Positions 53,724 to 64,000 of a DNA stretch of 64,000 nucleotides are shown here, one piece after another. This stretch comes from Ascarosepion bandense (lineage: Eukaryota; Mollusca; Cephalopoda; Sepiida; Sepiidae). The stretch covers positions 5,822,001 through 5,886,000 of the forward strand of contig JBBBDQ010000350.1 of NCBI GenBank assembly GCA_037127315.1. Reading direction: 5' to 3'. Both the position numbers and the translations under genes were made by a program. Every line of letters begins with the position of its first letter. Positions within the stretch are counted from its first letter, which is position 1. The notes under the pieces were generated by a model. It was not told where the DNA came from, did no database searches, and saw nothing but the letters and a program-made list of their open reading frames with translations.

Positions 53724-54206
53724 TCTAATTATTTATAAATGGAACTTTGTCTCTGTGTGTGTGTGTGTCCGTTACCTATAGACTCCGAAACGGCTAAACC
53801 GATTTTCTTGAAAGTTTACACAGTTGTACTATAAGTATCTGCGAGTGTTCTTAGCTAGGTTTTGTGTCGAGGTACCCCCGATAAATATCGAAAATCGATA
53901 ATCGAAAAAATCGGGTTATAAATTTGATACACTCATAGACAAAGACATAAGAAACGATATTCAGAAGTTTCAAGGTTGCAGTTCTTACAATAGTGCAGAA
54001 AATCGATAATATATATATATATAAGGCAAGATGTTTGTGTATGTATCTGTTTATCTGCCTGTATATCCTTTATACAAATCCACAATTTTTATCTGATTTT
54101 CACCAAACTTCACACAAATATTCCTTCGGCTGAGTCTGAGCTCCAGGACGATGGATTAGTTTTAAAGCTTTCATTACACCCGAGCAACGCCGGGCTATAC
54201 TGCTAG
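53724..54206 (+). mobile_element. non-autonomous Helitron-like element, copy 2
   Basis: Starts TCTAATTATTTATAAATGG after A and ends CTAG (54203-54206) before T. Just inside the 3' end is the hairpin CCCGAGCAACGCCGGG (54179-54194). The body aligns with 5646-6222 in reverse. Both Helitron hallmarks (5' TC, 3' hairpin plus CTRR) are seen. No Rep/helicase frame. Confidence 0.8.
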
Positions 54207-54570
54207 TTATATATATTGTAATACTATTTTCTGATACACAAGCAAATAATTAACGGATATAACGATAGGCATACCGGGAGATAAAAAATGAGAATTTATA
54301 AATGGATATAACGATAGCTATACTGATACGAAAACGTGGGTATTTTTTTTTTCAAATCAACCAATACATAAATAGAATTTCCCACAAGTGAACAAAACCC
54401 AAAAAGCCATGTGCTTTTGGGCTAGCCGCTGATTTATTATTCCTGATTTCCAGAGACATTGTTATCAAAAAATAAGACTCAAGAATGAAGTTCTTATTGA
54501 GGAAATCAGGTTGACAAGTTCGAGGCCGTTTTTAGGCAAGAGTGGAAAAAGAACATTTCATTAATGAACC
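54207..54570. other. no recognised feature
   Basis: AT-rich, contains two related GGATATAACGATAG segments at 54255 and 54304. Confidence 0.35.
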
Positions 54571-55334
54571 TGTGACACGATAACTAGGTGTATATTAAGG
54601 TGGATTTGTAAAATATGCATTTTATTATAATAGATTAAAATAGAAAATGGTTAAGAATAGAAAGATAGTTTAAAAACATGTGTTTCGTTTAACAAAAGTG
54701 AAAAAGAAAAGAAAAAAATAAATAAATAAACGCTTTTTCTTTTATAAGGAAATTTGTGGAAGAGACAAGGGTATCAGATTACTGTTAAATCCTACCAGTC
54801 TTACGGTAAATATTTGACTAAGTGATTTGATGTGATAAAAAGATAAACTTTTAGGAAATAGATTTTAAGTTGACCAGGTCAAAAACTGTCTTTATTGTAT
54901 CTTGACCACACATTAAGAAAATAAAGAAAAGATAATAGAATTTTCCCTTTCTCCAAGCAATAAAAAAACGCCTGGTTACGGGTAAAGAGTCAGGGCTATA
55001 AAAACATCCGGCGGAAGCTTTATTAAGATAAAAGGTTAAAAAATCCTGGAAAATACGGGATGTCTGCCGGGATGTTTACACATCAAAAGAAGGAAAATTT
55101 AAGTACCTTGAAATTTTGGACTTACAGTCGCCAATGCTTATCACTCGATGGTCTAGTCACTTCCGGATTGTTTTAAATAAATACAGGTGATTTTTCCAAG
55201 CCGACCAGTTAGTTAGTTTCAGTGGAGTTGAGTTAGTTCACCGGGTGTGTGCTTGAAGTAGAAACTCCGTTCGTCTTGAGTCGGTCAGTTCGGCAAGTGA
55301 TCTCCATTAATTAGAGTTAGAGCTGAGTGTCACA
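54571..55334 (+). mobile_element. LTR-like block
   Basis: Opens TGTGACACGATAACTAGG and closes GAGTGTCACA, giving inverted termini TGTGACAC/GTGTCACA as in many LTRs. TATA-like CTATAAAAAC at 54996-55005 and AATAAA at 55175-55180. No target duplication found (GAACC versus TCGCC), so it may be the edge of a truncated element. Confidence 0.45.
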
Positions 55335-55851
55335 TCGCCTGCCCCAACCGAAAGGACTAACTCTAAAGCACCGTTTCAACTCATCCAAGTCGTGGAAGTT
55401 CGTTCCTTATAGTTTATCTTGTACCCCCAGCTTGAGACTCCGACTTTTTCAACAAACTCCCGGCAACATCACAGCGTGGAGAACGGCCGCCGGAGAAATT
55501 GTTTGGGCTGTCAACTGGGGTGTTACAAATCTAAGAGAGGTCAGCCCAACGATAAGTTTGTACTATTAGCATGGTTCCTTTATTATTGTGAAAATTTAAC
55601 GACCCTGACAAAAAATTATGAATTAAAAGCAGAGAAGGCATCTGGCATTCCACTGATTTTGAAACAGATAAATTTTGCAGATAATTGTTTTTCCTAAGAA
55701 TAAAATTTCGGGATTTAAAATAACAAGTCCTAATTAATAAAATGCTAAGAGAGAGACAGAGAGAGAAAAATGGAGAGAGAGAGAAAGTTCCACACCCTCG
55801 AAAAGAAATAGTGAGAGATTCCAATTAGAGAAAAGTACTGTCATCTGAGGA
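55335..55851. other. no recognised feature
   Basis: (GA)-rich stretch at 55748-55788. Frames at 55327-55569 and 55419-55697 lack recognisable domains. Could be internal sequence of the preceding LTR-like block. Confidence 0.35.
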
Positions 55852-56157
55852 TGTGCGTTGTGGTGCAATGGACATCGGCTCGGAACGAGAAACCGAGGAG
55901 CCGAATTTTAATTCCAGTTGAATTCCTTACATTCACTTGCGCGCAAATACTCTTGGGAAAGATATTAATCCGTCTCTTCCCTCCAGTTATGGGTTAACTA
56001 ACAGGACAAATTGGGTTCTATAGCCTTGGCTGACAACCAATCTACAGCAGAAAGCAATGGCAACCTACTGCGGGATAATCTTCTGCCCAGTCAGCCATGT
56101 CTCTTTCGAGACATGATCGCCCAAAACGTGTATCACGTATGGCACTTAACTAACTGA
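55852..56157 (+). mobile_element. SINE S1, full length
   Basis: Head TGTGCGTTGTGGTGCAATGG, body and 3' block with GTCTCTTTCGAGACATG complete, ending CACTTAACTAACTGAA. Confidence 0.9.
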
Positions 56158-56269
56158 ATACAATAGTTGAAAACATGGTTAAGACTTCTACTGTGCATAA
56201 AGTAGGGGATCGATGTTCTATTGTTATGAAGTAATAAACTGATCCCCCACTAATTACTACGTAATAATG

Positions 56270-56463
56270 TAATACATCTCTTCTCTCTCTAGCTATGAGT
56301 CAAATAACAGGACAGATTGGGTTCTATAGCCTTGGGTGACAACCAGTCTACCGTAGAAAGCAATGACAACCTACTGCAGGATAATCTTCTGCCCAGTCAG
56401 TCATGTCTCTTTCGAGACTTGATCTTTCAAAGCGTATATCACGTATGGAACTCAACTGACTGA
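56270..56463 (+). mobile_element. SINE S1, 5' truncated
   Basis: Starts at CATCTCTTCTCTCTCTAGCT within the body and ends AACTGACTGACTG. One hairpin arm is changed (GTCTCTTTCGAGACTTG). Confidence 0.85.
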
Positions 56464-57364
56464 CTGCCAACCAGTTAAGGGAAATGGCATTGGTCAAAGG
56501 CTGGCTGAAAATAGCGGGCAAAATAGAAATACTAAGAAAAAGAAAGGAATTGTTTACAACTCTTGACAAGCGGTGGTGTGAGATGCCAATAAGAGATGGA
56601 GTTGCTCCCGGGAAACGATAACCAAGAATTATACCGAGAAAAGCACTTTACATAAAGATTCAGTTTTAATTCCGCAAAGATATATTTTGCTTCTTTTTTT
56701 TTTAAATGCGACTTTGGACTCTGCGTAGACCACACACGACAGCGAATTTTGGCAGTCAACGACCAAATCGACCTTGTTATCAAACAAACACAACTTGGGA
56801 CAGGGCCGAGTTTGGATCTTAGTGATCAAACATCGATCGACCGTGTTATAGTGACCAAAATAGTTGGAGGTTACAATATAACCTTCATTGTTAATGCACT
56901 TAATTAAGTGGTGAATATTAATCACATATGTAGCCACAGCAGTAATATGTAACGTAATGATGAAAAAGTATTACAGTTAACAAATGCTTTTTTAACATAA
57001 TTTCCTTCCTTTTTAATGCATTTTATTTATTCGTGAATATTATTAAAAAAATGGTCCATCAAAATGTTTTCAGTTCAATGATGAAAATGCACATTATTTT
57101 CACATAATCTCCTTCTTTGCCACTGCACTGAATTAAATAAAAAGAAATGAAATATTGAACACATTAAATTATTTCGAAGTGTCGGCAGGTTGATGAATAA
57201 ACATGAATAAGCAAATTATAGATTATGGGAGCGTCCAAGAGAAACAAACGTTCTTTTATCAAAATCGCACAGCGTAAAACAAGCAGAAAAGATTAAGATA
57301 TTTTGTTCAGTAATGGATCACATGACTTTAACTAAGTTAAGACATAGTAAGATTATTTTTTTCA
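56464..57364. other. no recognised feature
   Basis: A 102-codon minus frame at 56629-56937 shows no recognisable domain. AT-rich and unassigned. Confidence 0.4.
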
Positions 57365-57980
57365 ATAAGAGTAGATAAGGTCTCCTATCACCCGATTCAT
57401 ACATTTTCCTCTTCTCTTATCCCTTGTTTCCTGTTTAGGAAGGGGTTCCCGTTTTTTGTTTTTTTTTTCCTTTCCTCAGGCCTCATTAGTGATGCTTTCG
57501 TGATTTTTTTGTGGTGTGTGTGAATGGTGGCAACGTCTCTTCATACAGTAGGGCACCGTGTCGGCAGTTTCCTGGTTGCTGCTTCTGACTGGTTATTAGG
57601 ATCCCGATCTCTTACGTAGCGTCTAAAAAAGGCTGCTGTGATCGACAGTCGCATAATATCGGGTCTCATGCAGTCTCTCTGCATGCAGCAGTCTGTGCTA
57701 GTTTCTTTTCCGCATATGTCGCGTTTGATGACTGTCTGCTACTCCTACTCTAGGCCCTTCTTTACCAAAATAAACTAAAACATGACAATTCACAATCATA
57801 TATGTAAAACTTAACCAACCAAACAAAAAACACCTAAACCTTTCAACATTTCTCTTTCTAACAAACGTGGTATACGTACCAACTTCTGCACAAAAGGTCC
57901 CCAGACATCCTAACTCTCTGTGAAACTAACCTTAATCCTACAATCCTCTCTTCTTATTTCTCGATTCCTGGTTACCGTTC

Positions 57981-58435
57981 TCTTTTTATTTGTTTGTTTG
58001 TTTGTTTCGAGGTTTAACGACCTATCAATCCTTATGGGATCATTTAAGGTCATAACCAATGATTTTGGGTAAGGTTATTTTATTTTTACAACATTTTTCT
58101 TTTCACGATTCATTGGGATTTGTTTTTAAGAGCAGGGTCCCCAAGTCCTACCCTTGTTATTTAACCCATAACTGGATGGAAGGGACGGATTAATACCTTT
58201 CCCAAGGGTACCAGTGCTTAAGTGAATGAAGGGTGTTCAACTGGAATTCGAACTCGGCTCACCGATTTCTCTTTCCGAGCTGATATCCACTGCACCACAA
58301 CGCACATTCGTCACTATACGCTTACAGCACATGGTATTCTAAGTGGTCACCCATCTAAGTACTGACCAGGCTCAACGTTGCTTAACTTCGGTGATCGAGC
58401 GAGAACCGGTGTATTCAACGTGATAGGCCGTAAGC
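57981..58435 (-). mobile_element. composite SINE: 5S rRNA head, tRNA-like S1 body, distinct tail
   Basis: Minus strand: 5S-like 58320-58435, then within about 12 bp the S1 tRNA-like head and start of body (58150-58308), then a different 3' part with ATCCCATAAGGATTGATAGG and TCGTTAAACCTCGAAAC ending in (CAAA)n at 57981-58000. Possible target duplication TTCTCTTT / TTCTCTCTTT at its ends. The 5S internal control region and the tRNA boxes would both be RNA polymerase III promoters. The order looks like one transcription unit but two nested insertions are not excluded. Confidence 0.6.
58320..58435 (-). rRNA. 5S rRNA-like sequence (SINE head or pseudogene)
   Basis: Minus strand reads GCTTACGGCCTATCACGTTG, GAATACACCGGTTCTCG, CCGAAGTTAAGCAACGTTGA, GGTCAGTACTTAGATGGGTG, ending TGCTGTAAGC. 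That is a full-length animal 5S with a few substitutions; terminal helix GCTTACGG/CTGTAAGC pairs. The internal control region (about bases 50-90) is well kept. There is no T-run directly downstream; it runs into tRNA-like sequence. It is therefore more likely a SINE head than a working 5S gene. Confidence 0.85.
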
Positions 58436-58439
58436 CTTT

Positions 58440-59095
58440 CTCTCTTTAGGAAGGACTCCAATATCCACATGCATGTACTGGGAGTTTATGTCCGCGAACG
58501 TCTCCCTCTGGCTAGGGTGTTTTCTTTTGAGTCTCCAGTCCACTTTTATATGTGCCTCCGTCTCTATCTCTACTAAACTCAGCTATTTTGTCTTTCTCTA
58601 CCGCTCCGCTTTTAGATAGCATTTAAGATTATATAGACAAGGCCATTTCCTATCACCCGTTCGTTAATATATTTGCATCCGATGACTTGAATGCCAAGTG
58701 GATGGAAAACTGATCTTGCTGGCGTTCATACCCTGAACTATTCAATCACTGTCTCTCCCGCATATGGTGTATTTCCCCGCTTGTTTTCATAGTAACCATG
58801 AAAGACACGCTTTCCTTCTAGATCTCTGATTTACTTATATCCCCGACTCTTGCGAAACCATGTTGCTGTGCCCTCTCATTGGGGTATCCGTTAATATCTC
58901 TTTCCACTTCTCCTCTTTCCAGGAACCTCCTAGCAGCAGAATATCTTACTGCTACCAAAGAGTGGACTGGGACTCATTCCGCAACTTGCTTTGTGATGAC
59001 CCTTGGAACAAAGTTTTTAGTCTCCCAGTTGAAGACTGTGCTGCTGGGATCTCCTCTTGGGTGAATACAGGTATCGATGCTTTCATCCCAGTCAG
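58440..59095 (+). pseudogene. LINE-A AP-endonuclease and linker region, relic
   Basis: Frames read HMHVLGVYVRERLPLARVFS (endonuclease N-terminal part), then DDLNAKWMEN-like (decayed GDFNAxHxxWxG), AGVHTLNYSI, LLDL, SHWGIRSF-like (SDHxxV region) and the linker RVDWDSFRNLLCDDPWNKVF, LPVEDCAAGISSWVNTGIDA. Continues at 59551 after the nested insertion. Endonuclease inactive by frameshifts. Confidence 0.7.
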
Positions 59096-59550
59096 GGCAA
59101 GTACTTTCATGGCTACTGCTCCGATGAGCTTAGATCACTGGTGCCGCCTAAGCACGAATTTACACGAGATACTAGATTAGCAACTAGGTCCCACCATTTT
59201 ACAGTTAAACAAATAAGATGTAACCGTAAATTCTACTCCAACAGCTTCTTTTTCTCGCGCTTCCCGCCTGGGGAACTCCCTTCCACAACTCTGCTTTCCC
59301 GACAGTTACACTCTCCAGATGTTTAAATGTAGGGTCAATAGACACCTCCTATCACACTAACTCTTAATTATTCTCAGAACACTCTCATCTACCCAACCCT
59401 CATTCTCGGTATCCTTACCCGCCTATCACCCACCCTCTGACATTTCCTATATTTAATCATCCTTTCTCCACTCTATGTAGCCCCCTGCGCAGTAGTGGCA
59501 GTGACATACCTTGCTCGGGGTGAAACGCTTATAAAAAAAAAAAAAAAAAA
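59096..59550 (+). mobile_element. 5'-truncated LINE-A nested in LINE-A
   Basis: Starts in the C-terminal region (KYFHGYCSDELRSLVPPKHE), then TRLATRSHHFTVKQIRCNRK, 3' UTR, GCAGTAGTGGCAGTGACATA and TGAAACGCTTATAAAA with an A-run to 59550. On either side the older LINE-A linker continues (VRAS, then RAQPHLSHW). A clear relative age: the outer copy came first. Confidence 0.85.
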
Positions 59551-60720
59551 ATTTCGCGCTCAACCACATTTATCTCACTGGTTCTCTCTTGCTTGCTCGG
59601 CCGCTATTGCCCACAGAAACCTCTTCTCCTCGCTTTATCGAAGCGACGCGTCTGACTGTAATATACGCCCTTTTTTTCCCCGCTTGTAATGAATGCAAAC
59701 GAGTCGTAAATTATGCTAAGCTATTGTTTGCTCATAGAATAAAGCAGCGCTTCCAAAAACTCTGGCTCTGCATACCCTCAATTCCCCCCTATTCAATCAA
59801 TTTGAGCTCCTCACATCCACAGTGGACAAGGTTGGGTGCTTTGCTCGCAAATTTTCTTCCAACTCCACACTTAACTCGTCACCCGACTTCCCATGAATAA
59901 CTGAGGCTCATCTGAGTGATCTATTTATAACCCTTCGCTGGTCTCTAACATAATTTCTAAGACTGGCTCCCATACGGAGGTGATGGCATTCCAAAAATGT
60001 GCTTCTGAACTCTCTCCTGTCTCCTCCAAACTCTATAACTATTGCCTCACTGTTTCCTATTTTCCTTCTTGAAGTCCTCTTCTGTAGTTCCTGTTAAAAA
60101 CTCTTAGCAGCCATATGACCTCTCTAATTATCGCCCTATCAGTCTCTTTCCGCTTTCTGACAAAGTGTTCTAGGCTATTATCAATGCCGAAATGGTTCAT
60201 CAACTCACGTCACACAACCTACTCTTTGACAAACAGTACGGCTTCAGCTTCAGCAGGTCCAAAACTGATGTTCTAACCACTTTCACTGAATATATATACC
60301 AGGCTCTTGATAAAAAGGGCGATGCCTATGGTGCTTCTCTGGATAACTCGAAAGCATTTGACAGTGTTTGGAATGCTGGCTTTCTGCGAAAGCTACAGAG
60401 CTACAGTATTTCTGGAATATTTTTTGATTTAATCAAATCGTTCATATCAAATCATAAAACGAATGTCGTCTTGAACGGCCATACTTCCAGATCATTTCAT
60501 ACTAACGCGGGCTTCCCTTTCGTCTCAATAAGAAATCTGCCAAAATAGATTTAACTACTACTACTACCCCACAGTTTCTTTTTTTGCACTTCTCGCCTGT
60601 GGAAATCCCTTCCGTATAGTTGATTCCCTGGTTACTGCAATCTCCAAAAGTCTAAATGCAGCGTCAGTTGTCATCTTCTATCTCCTTGATTACCATCTTT
60701 TCTTACCCATTCTTCGACAT
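59551..60720 (+). pseudogene. LINE-A linker, partial RT and C-terminal end
   Basis: LSHWFSLACSAAIAHRNLFS and LLFAHRIKQRFQ (linker), QKCASELSPVSSKLYNYCLT (RT entry), LTSHNLLFDKQYGFSFSRSK, motif A as LDNSKAFDSVWN (Ile changed to Asn next to the catalytic Asp), VVLNGHTSRSFHTNAGF (motif B, then lost). A jump at about 60545 goes to the C-terminal CTSRLWKSLPYS-like end. Motif C is absent. Confidence 0.75.
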
Positions 60721-61479
60721 TCCCTGTGCCTGTCATTTTTGTTTTTAATTTTTTTTTCTCTTCTGCTTACATAAATAATTATAAAAAAAATAAAGAAAAT
60801 GAACTCCACAGTACGCAAACTATTCGTCATAGACTTTTTTCTAATCGGCTGTCTGTCTACCTCAAAAACTCACTTGACGAACGCGACCAATTCTTCCATT
60901 GTAGACGTTCACCGGCAATTTTGTCACAAAAGGCTCGAATATCTGCAGAAAGATGGCATATCAATAGCTTGAATTTACGAGTAATATGAATAAAATTCAA
61001 TTTAAGACAGAACAACCAGAATTCGCTGAGCTTACATTTTAAAATGACCAATTAATAGTAGGTAATTTATGTCTCTGACATCATTACAGTTATGGGGAAG
61101 TGACTTGCTAACAGACTTTGTTTTCTTTGCGTTAGGCGATAACGTAACTGAACACAGAATAGACTACGCTCGGGCTACTTTTGTTCAACACATAAGATGA
61201 TACACAGCCAAGAAACTAACCTAATAACTTTTTTTTACAGGGTATTGAGACAGAACGAATAAAAGAAAAAAGAAAACATCCATAAGGGTAGAGAAAAACA
61301 AAAAGCACTAATTTAGAAGACAGAAAATAACGATTGACATTGCATTTCAATTATTAAAGGTTAAAGTTGACAGCTACGAAACGGACCAGAAGGGAGATCC
61401 TCAAGTGAAAATTCAGAGAAAGAAAACTAACAGAATAAAAACAGTCCAAATATAGCAATTTCAAGTAAAATATGATGAC
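60721..61479. other. no recognised feature
   Basis: AT-rich. A faint LINE-A 3'-like stretch may lie near 61290-61400. Frames at 60726-60989 lack domains. Confidence 0.35.
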
Positions 61480-63675
61480 ATGTAACGATTTCAATTATAA
61501 AATGATCACATCTAGCCATTTCAAATATAACATGATTACATTTAGCTATTAACAATATAAAATAATCATATATAGCTACTTCAATATAAAACATTCACGT
61601 GTTAATATGTCAACTATCAAATGATTACATGTAGCCATTTCAAATATAAAATGAAAACATGTGTCCATTAAAACTAAAAAATACATGCGTGTAACGATTT
61701 AAACTATAAAACAATTAAATGTAGACATTTCAACTATAGAATAATTACATATAGCCATTTCAAGTATAAGTTGATTACGTGTACCGATAGCAAATATAAA
61801 ATAATTACATAGAGCCATTTCAAATATAAAATGCTAACATGCAGCCATTTTATATATAAAATAATCACATGTACACATTTCAACTATAAAACAATCTCAT
61901 ACAGCCATTTCAGTTATAAAATAATCTCATGTAGTCATTTCAAATATAAAATGATCACATGTAACCATTTCAAATATGAAATATCGTCATGTATCTATTT
62001 CAGATATAAAATAATCTCATGTAGCCATTACAAGTTTTAAAAATCTCATGTAGAGATTTCAACTATAAAATAATTACATGTAACCATTTGAACTATAAAA
62101 CAATTTGATTTAATCATTTCAACTATAATAAGATTATATGTAGCAATTTCCAATATAAAATAAACACATTTAGCCATTTTGACTATATAATGATCACATA
62201 TAGCCATTTCAACTATAAAATGATTACATGTATACATTTCAAATATGAAATAATCTCATGTAGACATTTCAACTATAAAATGATTACAAGCATTCATTTT
62301 AATTATAAAATAAACTCATACAGATATTTCCAATGTAACATAATCTCATTTTCATTTTGACTATAAAGTGATCACATATAGACATTTCAACTATTAAGAA
62401 ATATCACTCATAGCCATTTCTTCTATAAAATGATTACATAAAACCATTTCGACTATAAAATAATCTCATATATTCATTTTAACAATGAAATATCATGAAA
62501 GCATTTAATATATAAGCTGATTACATGTAGCCATTTCAAATATAAAATAACATCATTTTTTTATCTATTTAATGATCACATGTAGCCATTTCCACTATAA
62601 AATAATGGAGTAATTTTAAATAGAAAATAAACTTATGTAACATTTCAACTGTAAAATAATCTCGTCCTGTCATTTCAACTATGAAATACTATCATGTAGC
62701 GATTTTAATTATAAAATGATTACATGTAGCCATTTAAACTATAAAATAAGCTTTTGCTACCATTTGAACTATGAAATGATAACATGTAGGCATTTCAACT
62801 ATAAAATAATCTCATGTAGCCGTTTCAACTATAAAATGATCCCATACAGTCATTTCAATTATAAAATATTATCATGTTGCCATTTCAAATATAAAATGAC
62901 TACATGTCCCATTTCAAATATAAAATTATTACATAAAGCCATTTCAACAATAAATTAATCTGATGTAGACATTTCGACTATAAAATAATTTCAGGTTGCC
63001 ATTTAAAATATAAAATGATTACATATAGCCATTCCAATTATAAGATAATCTTACTAGCCATTTCAACGACTAAATTATTACATGTCAGTCAGTCAAGTGC
63101 CATACGTGATACACGCTTGGGCGATCATGTCTCGAAAGAGACATGACTGACTGGGCAGAGGATTATCCCGCAGTGGGTTGCCATTGCTTTCTGCAGTAAA
63201 CTGGTTGCCGACCAAGGCTATAGAACCCAATATGTCCTGCTATTTAACCCATAACTGGAAGGAAGAGACGGATTAATACCTTTCCCAAGGGTATTTGCGC
63301 GTAAGTGAATACAATGGATTCAACTGGAATTCGAACTCGGCTCCCCGGTTTCTCGTTCCGAGTCGATATCCACTGTACCACAACGCACATGTAGCCATTT
63401 GAAATATAATCTCATGTAGCCATTTTAAGTAAAAAAATAATTACACCTTGCCATTTCAATTATAAAATAAGCTCATGACATCATTTCAACTATGAAATAA
63501 TTTCATGTAACCATTTCAGCTACGCAATTATCTATTGAAACCGTTTTGAACATTGAAATAAAATAATATAACCGTTTCAGCAATAAAATAATCTTATGCG
63601 GTCATTTTAACCATGTGATTACAGATAGCCATTTCAACTATAAAATAATAACATGTTACCATTTTAAATATTTTT
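61480..63675. repeat. 30 bp AT-rich minisatellite, about 2.2 kb
   Basis: Unit close to CATTTCAACTATAAAATGAT plus TACATGTAGC, repeated roughly 60 times with many variants; interrupted by a SINE at 63084-63390. As 30 is a multiple of 3, frames stay open in places and give decapeptide repeats (e.g. 61831-62040); these are not genes. Confidence 0.95.
63084..63390 (-). mobile_element. SINE S1, full length, inside the minisatellite
   Basis: Minus strand with complete head, body and 3' hairpin. ACATGT occurs at both junctions, consistent with a short target duplication or microhomology. Younger than the array. Confidence 0.9.
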
Positions 63676-63678
63676 TTA

Positions 63679-64000
63679 ATCGTATCACCCCGAGCAAGGC
63701 GGTAACGCCACTGATGTGCAGGGGGCTACGTAGTAGTGAAAAGATTGGAAAAGAGATAAGCGGAAACCACATCCTAAACAGGGAACAAGGGATGAGCCTC
63801 TTATCCTGTTCAATTGACATGGGTGGAGTGTGAACCGAGCGATAGATAGATCTATCTACTCCAATTGAAAAAAAAAACAAAGTGAGAAGATTGGAAAAGA
63901 GAAAGCCGAAAACCACATCCTAAACAGGGAACAAGGAACAAGCCTCTTAACCTGTTCAATAGACGTGGGTGGAGTGTGAACCGGGCGATAGATAGCTCTA
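63679..64000 (-). mobile_element. LINE-A-derived short element, at least two monomers
   Basis: In minus orientation the LINE-A tail is at 63679-63735 (GGTGATACGATT, CATCAGTGGCGTTACCGCC) and monomers extend from 63736 off the right edge. The junction between monomers at about 63840-63870 has TAGATAGATCTATC and an A/T run. Same architecture as 1-1031, opposite strand. Confidence 0.85.

Larger units (their letters stand above)
57365..60720 (+). mobile_element. LINE-A, longest copy, with two nested insertions
   Basis: Pieces in order: degenerate head monomer 57365-57475 (CTATCACCCG, CCCTTGTTTCCTGTTTAGG); unassigned 5' sequence to 57980; composite SINE insertion 57981-58435; AP-endonuclease region 58440-58900; linker to 59095; nested younger LINE-A 59096-59550; linker continuation and RT start 59551-60545; then C-terminal end and 3' sequence 60555-60720. 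The RT core after motif B is deleted. It is the only copy here showing 5' sequence, which links the monomers to LINE-A. Confidence 0.75.

Noticed and set aside
58320..58435. Functional 5S rRNA gene
   Set aside because: No terminator T-run, substitutions in the body, and direct fusion to a tRNA-type SINE favour a SINE head or pseudogene.

Overview
This 64 kb window looks like a repeat-saturated intergenic region of an animal nuclear genome. It is AT-rich, dense in dinucleotide microsatellites, and carries at least three LINE families, Tc1/mariner relics, Helitron-like elements, solo LTRs and a tRNA-derived SINE present in about a dozen copies. No intact host protein gene is supported. My best guess is a cephalopod mollusc (octopus-like), from the remembered style of the SINE and the microsatellite load; that is inference, not proof.

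Layout. 1-1031: six ~170 bp monomers joined to a LINE 3' tail. 1083-12290: SINEs, a Helitron-like element (5646-6222), a solo LTR (9136-9509) and fragments of an AP-endonuclease-type LINE called LINE-B here, the longest split over 9640-12290. 12712-19930: mariner relics, an LTR holding a nested insertion, and microsatellite-bounded elements with hammerhead-like cores. 20033-21408: a 1.4 kb GATA array. 21640-23715: tail pieces of an R2-like LINE with a restriction-like endonuclease. 24385-28790: a ~170 bp satellite split by an LTR, then a 116 bp minisatellite. 29051-31908: MITE, mariner C-terminal half, SINE and LINE-A. 31909-39130: microsatellite-bounded elements, hammerhead candidates and large palindromes. 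39131-40908: the best-preserved LINE-A copy, with a long open reverse transcriptase frame. 41150-50080: mariners, LINE-B pieces, solo LTR, SINEs and more hammerhead candidates. 50565-60720: LINE-A copies, a second Helitron-like element, an LTR-like block and a composite 5S-tRNA SINE. 61480-63660: a 30 bp minisatellite. 63679-64000: the monomer-plus-tail family again, inverted relative to the first.

Most notable: several repeat families carry what fold by eye as hammerhead self-cleaving ribozymes. The clearest has a tRNA-like head followed by a near-canonical hammerhead (32763-32955, 35754-35928 minus, 49766-49905 minus). Two units sit in tandem at 35754-36060 with a 176 bp period, as expected of a retrozyme-like element that passes through multimeric or circular RNA. 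A second family (17690-17924, 18921-19290, 38553-38838, 44214-44587) has a hammerhead with a tiny stem III near its 3' end and dinucleotide repeats on its borders. I found no Penelope-like or other polymerase here that would obviously mobilise them.

How parts work together: LINE-A plausibly supplies machinery to elements sharing its 3' tail. The LINE-derived short elements keep only 5' monomers and that tail. Many insertions are nested, which gives relative ages. All folds, family names and boundaries were made by eye; none was checked by database search.
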